A DNA stretch of 64,000 bases from a virus: positions 103,114-167,113 of the IMG/VR virus record IMGVR_UViG_3300042302_000177. One strand, 5' to 3'. Each line of letters starts with the position of its first letter. Within the stretch, counting starts at the first letter, position 1. The notes below the pieces were generated by a model that saw only the letters and a program-made list of their open reading frames with translations, did no database searches and was not told where the DNA came from. This document shows, in pieces, positions 1-9,200 of the stretch. Position numbers and translations under genes: made by a program.

Positions 1-1
1 A

Positions 2-595
2 TTCACACTTCGCACTAACGAAAACAACGGTATGGAATGGCATTTACAACATTCCAACGGTTATCAGGGATGGGTCGCTGCTGCAAGAGTTAATAACAAC
101 GGCAGTAGCTTTGGTCAAGGATTCTTAGAATTTATCACTGCTGGATCTAGCGGTGGTAACCAAGTAAGTGTAATGGCCTTGCACGGTAACGGTAACGTAA
201 GTATCGGGTCTACAGCAGTTCCTGCATACAAGTTGTTTGTCAACGGAAGTTTTGCCGCAACAACTAAGAGCTTCGTAATCGACCATCCAACTAAAGAAGG
301 TTACAAACTACGTTATGCTTCCCTAGAAGGACCTGAGAACGGTGTGTATGTACGTGGTAGACTAAAAGACAACAATGTCATTGAGTTACCAGAACACTGG
401 TTAGGACTTGTTGATGCAGACAGCATCACAGTTGACATTACACCTATCGGCAAACATCAAGTTCTGTATGTAGATGACATTGCAAATAACAGAGTTATAA
501 TCGGCACCGAGTCTGATCAACCAGTAAATTGCTTCTACACAGTATGGGGCGAACGTAAAGACGTTGATAAACTTGTAGTTGAATATGAAGAATAA
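2..595 (+). CDS. Tail fibre-like protein, C-terminal part (cut by window edge)
   Basis: The reading frame is open back to base 2, so the gene starts upstream of the window; the first ATG (32) is internal. A fibre repeat motif (GNGNVSIGS) is followed by a C-terminal domain of about 130 residues with KSFVIDHPTKEGYKLRYASL and YTVWGERKD. That domain is typical of structural and fibre proteins of T4-like marine phages. It probably sits on the distal tail or baseplate and helps host binding. An AGGAG follows the stop and serves the next gene, so this is the first visible member of the adhesion operon. The exact fibre class cannot be assigned without the N-terminus. Confidence 0.8.
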   Translation, partial: FTLRTNENNGMEWHLQHSNGYQGWVAAARVNNNGSSFGQGFLEFITAGSSGGNQVSVMALHGNGNVSIGSTAVPAYKLFVNGSFAATTKSFVIDHPTKEGYKLRYASLEGPENGVYVRGRLKDNNVIELPEHWLGLVDADSITVDITPIGKHQVLYVDDIANNRVIIGTESDQPVNCFYTVWGERKDVDKLVVEYEE

Positions 596-606
596 CAGGA
601 GTTCAA

Positions 607-1341
607 ATGGCAGTTTATTATGGTGGACGTTATACCAGCGTTTCTGAAATTAGAGGTCCGTCCGGCTTTTATAATCTTTACCTAGACGGGGAAAATGTAC
701 CTGTATATGTAGATCAAACTTATGATGGTGGAGGCTGGGTTTTAGTTATGGCAAACCGCATTAATACCGCGGGAATGAATAATCTAACCTACTACGATGC
801 TGTAAATTCTTGTAACTATAGAACAGGCGGCACCAGTAACGCCACTAACACTGTAGTCGATCCTCTGTCAAAACTATCCGGACTTGCTAACTATAATGCT
901 TGGATAGGACTAAGATACTGGAAAAAATTATCCGGAAGAGTAACTGCTGGAAGAATTACTGCGGTTCAATTTGTAAGCACTACGGCGGGAACTGCGTTAA
1001 GCAACACTGGCGCACATACAAAAAGATATCGATGGAGCAGTGCAGGGTTTAATTCTACTTATGGATTTACATCTCCGATAGGTATTTCTCAAGAAGCTGG
1101 ATCGGGAGCACCTGGATTTTATGCTAGCCACGTAGCACCTGGAAACAGTTTAACTACCTACGATCGAGATCAAGACACACTCGGCGGAAACTGCTCCACA
1201 TTTTACAATAATAATCCTTGGTGGTACGGTGCTTGCTGGAGTGGAAACTATTTTGGTGGTGGCAGCGGATATGCAGATGCTGCCTTCTGGGACAGTTCTA
1301 CTACAGATTTCCATAACTACGGAGCAGTGTACATAAAATGA
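607..1341 (+). CDS. Fibrinogen-C-like (FReD) adhesin
   Basis: A 244-aa protein. Residues 41-44 are GGGW in the context YDGGGWVLVMAN, matching the GGW signature near the start of fibrinogen-related domains. Near the C-terminus WWYGACWSGNYFGG resembles the WWY..C...NLNG block that closes such domains. FReD domains bind sugars or acetylated groups, so a receptor-binding or surface-decoration role is likely. An AGGAG lies 6 nt before the ATG, and the stop overlaps the next start (ATGA). There is no signal peptide. The domain call rests on motifs only, with moderate certainty. Confidence 0.65.
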   Translation: MAVYYGGRYTSVSEIRGPSGFYNLYLDGENVPVYVDQTYDGGGWVLVMANRINTAGMNNLTYYDAVNSCNYRTGGTSNATNTVVDPLSKLSGLANYNAWIGLRYWKKLSGRVTAGRITAVQFVSTTAGTALSNTGAHTKRYRWSSAGFNSTYGFTSPIGISQEAGSGAPGFYASHVAPGNSLTTYDRDQDTLGGNCSTFYNNNPWWYGACWSGNYFGGGSGYADAAFWDSSTTDFHNYGAVYIK

Positions 1342-1553
1342 ACATTCGAAAAAAACCTATGATCCTTATTTTTGAAAATAATGGATCTACATGGAGCAGA
1401 ATACTCAAAGATCAGCGAGGAAATATTCTATACGAATACCGCAATCAGCTTCTTCTGCCCGAGCACATGAACGCAGAATATTTTGACAACTGGGAAAATC
1501 AAATGCGTAAGATTCCGCAATTTAATATTGTGGACTGCGTAAGATTTATGTAA
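1338..1553 (+). CDS. Small hypothetical protein between adhesin genes
   Basis: A 71-aa protein with no recognised family. It is polar and aromatic (WSRILKDQRGNILYEY, FDNWENQMRK). Its ATG overlaps the upstream stop as ATGA, and the following LamG gene begins directly after its TAA, so it is translationally coupled on both sides. The position suggests a fibre accessory or chaperone, but nothing in the sequence proves this. Confidence 0.6.
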   Translation: MNIRKKPMILIFENNGSTWSRILKDQRGNILYEYRNQLLLPEHMNAEYFDNWENQMRKIPQFNIVDCVRFM

Positions 1554-2717
1554 ATGGCATTATCATCCTTTCCTACTATAGTAACAAGAGATTTAGTTTT
1601 TTGTTACGATATGAACAACACTGGAAAGTCGTGGTTAGGTGCTCCTACGATCAATCGTGTGGCTCCTGCGTGGATAAGTTGGGGAATCGATGGTTCAGGC
1701 ACAGTAAACATAGGAACTAGAACAATTTTAAGTGACTGGCATTGTAGAATAAATGACTATAATCACAATACTCGACAATCAATTTATGTAACCGGATTAT
1801 CTGGAAGCATAACTTATACATTTTCAGTAAAATTTAAAAAACTAGAAGGTGCTCCAACACTGCGGTTTCAACTACAGTCTTATAATGGCGGCACATTTTT
1901 AGGCTCAGTGTTTCCTACTACAGTTCAATTGGGACTAACTGATAAAGAAGGTTGGCAAACTGCATTTTTCTCTTACACAACTTCAGCAGGTGCTGATCGA
2001 GTGTTATGGTTCATGCAAGACGGGGATGATTATGTCACCTACACTCATTCTTTCGAACTCAAAGAACCGCAGTGTGAACAACAATCTTTTGTTACACCTT
2101 TTGTATCAGGAACAAGATCAAATACGCAGGCCATTGTAGATCTTACCGGTAATAATATCATCACCGCAACCTCACTAACTTACAATAGCGGCGGTACGTT
2201 TAGTTTTGTTAGGGCTAATTCAAATTATATAAACATTTCTGCAAACACAAACACCCGTTTTCAAAATAGTCAGCAAACATGGTCGGCCTGGATAAACATT
2301 GCAAGCTTCGGACCCAACGGATATAGCGAACTTTATAATAACGGCGGAAATCTAGGTGCTTCAATACAATGGCGAGCAAATGCAATTGGTTTTTTTATAT
2401 ATAATGGTGCATATTTAGACTATGCAGTTTCAGTAACAAATGCACTGAATACCTGGATGAACATAACTTGTGTTATAGATAATGTTGCAAGAGTTATGCT
2501 TGTATACAAGAATGGTGCATTGGTAGGAACAAGTCCGCAATGGGCAACATATACGCTACCTAACGGCAGCGTACATATTGGTGGGAACTTTGCAACAGGA
2601 AATGGTGGAGATGTTACTCAAGGCAACATTCCCACTGTTCAACTTTATAATCGAGCATTGAGTGCAGTTGAAATTAAACAAAATTTTAACGCACATCGAG
2701 GAAGGTATAATTTATAA
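1554..2717 (+). CDS. LamG/concanavalin-like adhesin, paralogue 1
   Basis: A 387-aa protein, first of four tandem paralogues. Shared landmarks are an N-terminal DLVFCYDMNNT then KSWLGAPTINR, a middle section, then from about residue 190 a LamG-like jelly-roll half (QTWSAWINIAS ... VYKNGALVGT ... VQLYNRALSAVEIKQNFNA) ending in HRGRYNL. LamG/ConA-like folds usually bind glycans. These genes lie directly upstream of the two long fibres, so they are probably tail or fibre decoration proteins. The start abuts the previous TAA. Confidence 0.7.
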   Translation: MALSSFPTIVTRDLVFCYDMNNTGKSWLGAPTINRVAPAWISWGIDGSGTVNIGTRTILSDWHCRINDYNHNTRQSIYVTGLSGSITYTFSVKFKKLEGAPTLRFQLQSYNGGTFLGSVFPTTVQLGLTDKEGWQTAFFSYTTSAGADRVLWFMQDGDDYVTYTHSFELKEPQCEQQSFVTPFVSGTRSNTQAIVDLTGNNIITATSLTYNSGGTFSFVRANSNYINISANTNTRFQNSQQTWSAWINIASFGPNGYSELYNNGGNLGASIQWRANAIGFFIYNGAYLDYAVSVTNALNTWMNITCVIDNVARVMLVYKNGALVGTSPQWATYTLPNGSVHIGGNFATGNGGDVTQGNIPTVQLYNRALSAVEIKQNFNAHRGRYNL

Positions 2718-2718
2718 T

Positions 2719-3882
2719 ATGGCAATAGGACATTCTGCATCAGTTGTTGCTTCTGACCTAGTGTTTTACTACGACATGTTAAATCCTAAGTCGTGGTTAG
2801 GTGCTCCTACGACTAATCGTTGTAGCGCAAACACTATTCATACCAACTGGAATAACAGCGGAACAGCAACATGGATAAACGACGATCCTTATATTCCTAG
2901 GCTATATCCGGATATTATAACAGTGTCTATGACAAAAGACACTGTAGGGAACAGCCACATTGCTCTCGGTTATGCAACATTGGCAGCAAATACAGTTTAT
3001 ACAGTAAGCGTACACGTTTATATTCCCAGTAATACAACTACATTGGCCAGCAGTCAACCATACATAAGACCGTTTCCTGGAAACTTTAATGCAGCAAATT
3101 TAGAATACAACGGCAGTAGTGACTGGAATATTTGGCCTAAAGATAGATGGATCAGAATTAGTAAAACATTTACCAACTCTGCAACAGATACTGAAATGTA
3201 TATTTCCTGTTACTTAGATAATGCAGGCAGCAAAATTGCATTTACTGCACCTATGGTTGAAGCTAACTCTTTTGCTACACCTTATACTCCTGTCAGTACT
3301 TCGAGATCAAATACGCAGGTAATAACAGATTTAATGAATCGAAGAACAATTACTGCAACCAATTTAACTTATAACAGTAATAATACTTTTAGTTTTAACG
3401 GGTCGACTAATAATATTGTTACAAACTCATTTACTTCATCGTTAGATTTTACAATCAGCATCTGGGTAAGGATGACTTCTGGTCTAGTGGCACAACAACG
3501 TCTTGTATCTTCCGATTCGGCAGGAACTTTTACAATTTACTGGTCAGGCAGCGACTTTGGATTTCATTACAATCCGTTAGACGCATCGCCACCGTCGACT
3601 GCTACTGCGGCCACAGGGTTAAGTTACTCTATAAATAGTTGGTATAATTTAACAGCAACAAATAATGCAACGGCAGGCACTAGATTTTATGTCAATGGTG
3701 TTCTACGAGCAGTTGGAGAAACAAGTGTTCCTCTTGCAGGAAATATAACTTTTGGTTCAGACCGTACAAATTCATTACATGCTGCTGCACAAATTCCAGT
3801 CGCACTGATTTATAATAGAGTACTAACCGCTGACGAAGTTAATAAAAACTTTAATGCACTAAGAGGAAGATATTCAGTATGA
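2719..3882 (+). CDS. LamG/concanavalin-like adhesin, paralogue 2
   Basis: Start chosen at 2719 (MAIGHSASVVASDL), which gives the same N-terminus as its neighbours; the frame is open to 2662 inside the previous gene. The 387-aa protein repeats DLVFYYDM, KSWLGAPTTNR, a C-terminal LamG-like domain (FTISIWVRM ... FYVNGVLRAVG ... ALIYNRVLTADEVNKNFNA) and a final RGRYSV. The middle section (about residues 40-170) is unlike paralogue 1, while both ends are conserved. This looks like exchange or fast divergence of a binding module. The end overlaps the next start as ATGA. Confidence 0.7.
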   Translation: MAIGHSASVVASDLVFYYDMLNPKSWLGAPTTNRCSANTIHTNWNNSGTATWINDDPYIPRLYPDIITVSMTKDTVGNSHIALGYATLAANTVYTVSVHVYIPSNTTTLASSQPYIRPFPGNFNAANLEYNGSSDWNIWPKDRWIRISKTFTNSATDTEMYISCYLDNAGSKIAFTAPMVEANSFATPYTPVSTSRSNTQVITDLMNRRTITATNLTYNSNNTFSFNGSTNNIVTNSFTSSLDFTISIWVRMTSGLVAQQRLVSSDSAGTFTIYWSGSDFGFHYNPLDASPPSTATAATGLSYSINSWYNLTATNNATAGTRFYVNGVLRAVGETSVPLAGNITFGSDRTNSLHAAAQIPVALIYNRVLTADEVNKNFNALRGRYSV

Positions 3883-5093
3883 GTGTGAGAGCAAATCCTT
3901 ACATCGAAACTAATGGTTTGGTATTTTGTTATGATATGAATAACACTAAATCATGGCAAGGTGCTCCTACGACTAATCAGTTTACGTTGCCCACGGCAGA
4001 TGTAAACGGTTTTGGAGTTCAAAATAGTACATTTACTAGAATTCGAACTGGAATGTATGGCGGATACGATATTAAGCCAACTGACTACGTTTGGAGATAT
4101 AATATCTCTGGTAACGATTGTCCGTATCATGGGTGGGATATCCCAACACCTAGCGGATCCGTAGTTACATTTTCTTTCGATTACTTTGTAGATTTATCCT
4201 GTGTTAACTATCCGTCTAATAACTATCTAGCAAATTTTGAAAATGCAGGCAGTGGCGTAGGTGGCGCTTATGGAGACCCTACCCCCTCAATTAAAGGAGT
4301 TTGGAAAAGAGCCTATTTCACTTCAACTGCAACCGCAACAGGTAATTCTAGATGCCTGCTGTATCCGGGAGCATGTGGAACAAGATTAGCAGATTCTGGG
4401 TTTATACTTTATAAAAATCCACAGGTTGAATTTAATGCTCCAGGGGGAATTCCTACGCCGTTTGTTGCAGGCTCTCGGTCGGCTACACAGGCAGTTTTAG
4501 ATCTTACCAACAACAATGTTGTTACTGTAAATGCATTAACTTATAACAGCGACGGTACTTTTAGCATTAATAACATTGCAGCATCGTCTTTAAGTATTCC
4601 AGATTCTTCTATTACAAGACCTACCTCACTAACAATATCAGCATGGGTAAGGATGAATGTCTACAATCCGTTAAATGATTTTGATGGATCATATCCTACC
4701 ATTGCATGGAAATGTAATTCAGATAATTCAGGCGGCGGCGGGTCTTATGGATTGAGCCTCGCAGCTCCTAATCCTAGATTTGCAGTTTCTTCTACACAAT
4801 TAATCAGTGCGTCACCGTTAACATATGGTGTTTGGGTAAACCTTGTTGGAACGTATTCTGCAGGCGGAGCAATGGTGCTTTATAGGAATGGAGTAGTAGA
4901 TGCTAGCACAACGGGGCCTGCGTCAATTCCTTATTCTGCACAAGTATTTTCAGTAGGATCTAGGATATTCAGTGGAGTATATCAGTATCCGTGGAATGGC
5001 AGCATTGGATTAGTGAAACTTTACAACCGAGCATTGACCTCGTCAGAAGTTCGTCAGAACTTTAATTCAATTAAAGGGAGGTATGGACTATGA
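3879..5093 (+). CDS. LamG/concanavalin-like adhesin, paralogue 3
   Basis: A 404-aa protein of the same family: LVFCYDMNNTKSWQGAPTTNQ near the start, LTISAWVRMN and VLYRNGVV in the LamG-like half, and LVKLYNRALTSSEVRQNFNS before the closing KGRYGL. It is coupled on both sides by ATGA overlaps. It probably carries an alternative receptor specificity within the adhesion cluster. No cysteine pattern or signal peptide is seen. Confidence 0.7.
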   Translation: MSVRANPYIETNGLVFCYDMNNTKSWQGAPTTNQFTLPTADVNGFGVQNSTFTRIRTGMYGGYDIKPTDYVWRYNISGNDCPYHGWDIPTPSGSVVTFSFDYFVDLSCVNYPSNNYLANFENAGSGVGGAYGDPTPSIKGVWKRAYFTSTATATGNSRCLLYPGACGTRLADSGFILYKNPQVEFNAPGGIPTPFVAGSRSATQAVLDLTNNNVVTVNALTYNSDGTFSINNIAASSLSIPDSSITRPTSLTISAWVRMNVYNPLNDFDGSYPTIAWKCNSDNSGGGGSYGLSLAAPNPRFAVSSTQLISASPLTYGVWVNLVGTYSAGGAMVLYRNGVVDASTTGPASIPYSAQVFSVGSRIFSGVYQYPWNGSIGLVKLYNRALTSSEVRQNFNSIKGRYGL

Positions 5094-6235
5094 GTGTGTC
5101 AAGCGGCCCGTTATTAACTACTAACGGATTGGTGTTTTACTACGATATGACAAATACACAAAAGTCGTGGCAAGGTGCTCCTACGACTAATGTACTTACA
5201 AACACTAATCTAGACACAGGATGGAGTCAAGGTTATAATACAAGTATTATTATAGGTGATACTTCAGCTGGGTCTCCCCCGGGAGTCGAATCTCAAGTAG
5301 TGTCGTTTATCGACTCGGATAATAATGGCTCGGGTTATTGGTATTCCTACGGTAACTTTGCTCCTCAAGCAGACAGCACTACGTACTCTGTATCTGTATG
5401 GGCAAGGACTGTAGGAGCTGATTGGGTTATACAACCCTATACCGCAGATAATTCCGAAGCAAATCGAGTTTGGTTAACAGCTAAAACAGTAACAGGTAAT
5501 GGTGTTTGGCAAAGATTAGAATGGCCTAATGCATTTACTACAGGGGTTGGATGGGACTCGGACTCGTTAAGTTTTCAATTTAATTCAATACCTGCAGGAC
5601 AACGATGCTGGTTGTGCGCACCGCAAATGGAACCTTTAAGTTATTGCACACCGTTTGTAAATGGAACAAGATCTAGTTCACAGGCATTGTTAGATCTAAC
5701 AGGTAGGAATACTCTTACTGCGGCAAACATGGTATATTCTAACAATATATTCACGTTTAACGGCGGTACTTCTTGCTTTGATCTTAATAATAACGCTCTA
5801 ATATCGGGTACACAAGACTTTACAATCGAAGCAGTGTACTATACTTCTGCAACAGACACTGCTGGGAGAGAAATTATAGGAAACTATGGCACAGGTGCTA
5901 CTGCTAATACTCTATGGTTTGCCACCCACGGTCTGTGGATCAACGGAGCAACTCCGTATCACGCAGGCAGTCCACTAAGAAACGGCACATATTATACAGC
6001 GGCAACTCGCTTGGGCAGTGCAACTTCTTTATATAAAAACGGTGCTTTGGAACTAACAGGAACAAACTCTACTTCCATTGCAGTAGGACAAAACTGGCGT
6101 ATAGGTAAAGATGTAGGTGGTGACGGAGAACCTTTTTTGGGCAATATCTACATGGTAAGAGTCTACAATCGGGCACTTAATGCAGGTGAAATTTATCAAA
6201 ACTACAATGCTGTACGCACTAGGTACGGTATATAA
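5090..6235 (+). CDS. LamG/concanavalin-like adhesin, paralogue 4
   Basis: A 381-aa protein, last of the tandem set. It keeps LVFYYDMTNT, KSWQGAPTTN, the LamG-like part (DFTIEAVYYTS ... LYKNGALELTG) and MVRVYNRALNAGEIYQNYNA with a final RTRYGI. It is followed by a 55-nt gap holding a late-promoter-like motif, so the four-gene run ends here and a new transcript probably begins. Confidence 0.7.
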   Translation: MSVSSGPLLTTNGLVFYYDMTNTQKSWQGAPTTNVLTNTNLDTGWSQGYNTSIIIGDTSAGSPPGVESQVVSFIDSDNNGSGYWYSYGNFAPQADSTTYSVSVWARTVGADWVIQPYTADNSEANRVWLTAKTVTGNGVWQRLEWPNAFTTGVGWDSDSLSFQFNSIPAGQRCWLCAPQMEPLSYCTPFVNGTRSSSQALLDLTGRNTLTAANMVYSNNIFTFNGGTSCFDLNNNALISGTQDFTIEAVYYTSATDTAGREIIGNYGTGATANTLWFATHGLWINGATPYHAGSPLRNGTYYTAATRLGSATSLYKNGALELTGTNSTSIAVGQNWRIGKDVGGDGEPFLGNIYMVRVYNRALNAGEIYQNYNAVRTRYGI

Positions 6236-6260
6236 CAAGAATACACTAAAATAGTTTAAC

Positions 6261-6268
6261 GATAAATA
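6261..6268 (+). promoter_or_regulatory. T4-type late promoter motif
   Basis: GATAAATA matches 7 of 8 bases of the T4 late element TATAAATA. It lies 22 nt before the start of the first giant fibre, the only sizeable gap in this cluster. Confidence 0.5.
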
Positions 6269-6290
6269 TAAGATCGGAATACGTTAAACT

Positions 6291-9200
6291 ATGGCACTAT
6301 CAGACCGCGACATTATTATTACGCCCAACAGAGGCGCAAGTTCAGAACCTATAATCAGCCTTAGAGGCGGAGATGCATCGTCTAGTGCAACTATGACGAT
6401 GCGAATAGTTAATTCCGGAACTGTTTCAACACTGAGTTTTGAAGGTACATCGGGGCAGCTGTTTGCTGTATCTGATACATTTGCTGGAACTATATTTTCA
6501 GCGAACGATATTTCAGGAATTCCCAGCATCGAAGTATTAGACAACGGTGCAGTAAAACTAGCAGAATACAACGGTCAAGTACAGATCGGCGGCGCAACTA
6601 ATGCAAGTAATGCAACTTCTACAGCAACTGGTGAACTGAGAGTAGTAGGCGGCGCAGGTGTATGGAAAGATCTAGTTGTTGGCGGAAGTATTACCGTAGC
6701 AGGATCAATAAATGCTGCTTCAATATCTGGTACAGTTACTAATTCAACTAACGTCACTGTTACTAACGACACAACAAACGCCAGTACACACTATCTTACC
6801 ATGGTGTCGGGCACTAGTGGAAACTTACCTATCAAAGTTGACGGTACTGGTTTAGTATGGATTCCTAGTACAAACAGATTAGGAGTTGCAAACACTACAC
6901 CTAGTTTTTCTCTTGATGTAGGTCCTCAAACTGGTCCGCTACAAACTGTGGCTAGATTTGGTAATCCTGGAAGTGATATCCTTATAACTCATGCCAGTGC
7001 TATTATCAGTCATAATGCTTATTACAACGGTGCCTGGCTAAGGTCTGCTGCCGGTTACGCAAGTCAGGTTGAATTACAAAACGGTCTATTCAACTTCCAA
7101 ACAACTCCGACTACTGCCGCAGCCGGAAGTAGTATTACTGACTGGACTTCAAGATTGATGATTTTAAACAACGGCGACGTTGGTATAGGAACAGCAAGTC
7201 CGGCAGCAACTCTGCACATTGTTAGATCTTCAAATCCCTATACTAGAATACAAACAGGCGGTGGATCATATTCGTATCTACAATTAGATGACGGTAGTTC
7301 GAACGGATACTTGATTAAAAACGTTTCTGCCGGTACAGGAAATAATGCTCTTCCAGGAGCACTGTATACATACACTGACAACAGTAAGGCATTTCAACAT
7401 ATTCATAGCGGAACCCCATTGTTTACAATCCTATCTACGGGGTTTGTAGGTATCGGAACAACAGCACCTGCATATAAATTTAGTGTAAACACAGCGGCTG
7501 ACGTGTGGCATGCACAGTTTGGTACCAGTGGTGGTAAGCAGGTAAGAATTGGCGGCAGTACAACTAACGGTAGCGTTATTGGCGCATACAACACCGACGA
7601 TAACTCTAGCCCAGCAAGTTTATTACTACAGAGAGATGGCGGTAACGTAGGTATCGGTATAGCAGCCCCTAGTGTAAAATTACATGTTGTTGGTTCAAGT
7701 ATTTTGTCAAACAATACCGGTATCGACCCTGATGCATATACCAACACAGTGGTAGCAGGAGCAATTGCCGACGGCAGTGGTTGGGGAGTAAGCTCTGCAA
7801 TTGGCGGAAATGCAGGCACCGGTGATTCATGGGCGATTGGTCATAATGGTAATTACCTATATTATGGTGTAGGTAACGGTGCAGCAGATAATACATTTGC
7901 AACCTATATGGTTACTGGAGGAACTGGAAGGCACCTGTGGCTAACTCCGGCTTCGGGAGGTAGTGTTGGTATCGGAGTTGCAGAAGGTACAACTCCCGGT
8001 CGTAAGTTAGATGTAAACGGCACTACTAACATCAGCAGTCACATTACACAAGGTACTTTAGTTTCTAGACCGAACGTAACATGGGGTGCAAGTGGATCTA
8101 GTACCGGTGCAGTGGTTATTAAGTTCCCTGGCGGAACCGGCAACTACGGTATGGTCCATGTGGTTATTGACATCTATACATATGACGGTGAACATGCAAG
8201 TACTGTAATTGTAGGTGGACACAACTGGAACAGTGCATGGTATAATTTTGGAGCTACATTAGTAGGTAGTTATAGTAAGGGTGTGCGTGTTGCATTCAAA
8301 GACGGTCAGTATGCAATTGTCTTGGGTAATAATACCAGCACATGGAGTTATGGTCAGGTAATAGTTAGAAAAATTCAAAACGGTAGTTACTATAGTGGTG
8401 TTATGGATCTTGGTGGTACCTATAGTATTGCACAGGATGCATCAGCTGAATCGTATACTTATATTTCAGGCAATTTAATTACAGCAGGAGCAGGGTCTAG
8501 CGGAGGTTGGAATTCTAGTAATGATGGTTCCGGATCTGGTCTAGATGCTGACTTGTTAGACGGTATTGATAGTTCTAGTTTTGTTAGAGACGATGCAACA
8601 TCTAACGGTTACATTGATTTAAACGGTGGTACACAAAATTCACCAACTGACGCTACTATATACGCAACTGCTACTAATAACAACGACTGGTTATTAAGAC
8701 TTAATGCACAGAACTCAAGTAAAACTGAATATGGTGCTTATGTTCAAATACCGAGTGCTGCAACTTATGCGTGGGCAGTTTATTCGGATAGTAACACATG
8801 GAACTGGCGAATTAACGGAGCAGGACAATCGTTCTCCCCTATCTATTACGATGTCAACGACACTGCCCGATTTATGGACATGAACGGCAACAATACAAGT
8901 CAGATAGGTAATTTGAGATTAAATGGTGACTGGTCTACAGGATCGCACGCTGAACAGTTAACTGTTCGAGGAACTTATGCTAGTATGTGTTTAAGAGCCA
9001 CTAATGGTAATCAACCCTATTGGTTATTCCATAATGACTCTACCTCGGCCTTGTTATTTTATGGAGGCCGAGGTGCTGTAGATGGAAGTTCCTGGGATTG
9101 GGGATTTAGGATTTATGGAGCGTCTGATGGTCTTTATGGAGAAGGTCGTAACAGCCTGCGAGCACCTATATTCTACGATACCAATGATACTAATTATTAT

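Noticed and set aside
2662-2718. Longer start for LamG paralogue 2 within the previous gene
   Set aside because: The N-terminus from 2719 aligns with the other three paralogues; the extension is the reading of the upstream gene in another frame.
6284-6571. Long ORFs antisense to the fibre, adhesin and sheath genes (for example at 6284, 7403, 10979, 22437)
   Set aside because: They lie wholly inside well-supported genes, have low-complexity Thr/Pro/Val-rich translations typical of reversed Gly/Ser/Asn-rich coding, and lack ribosome sites.
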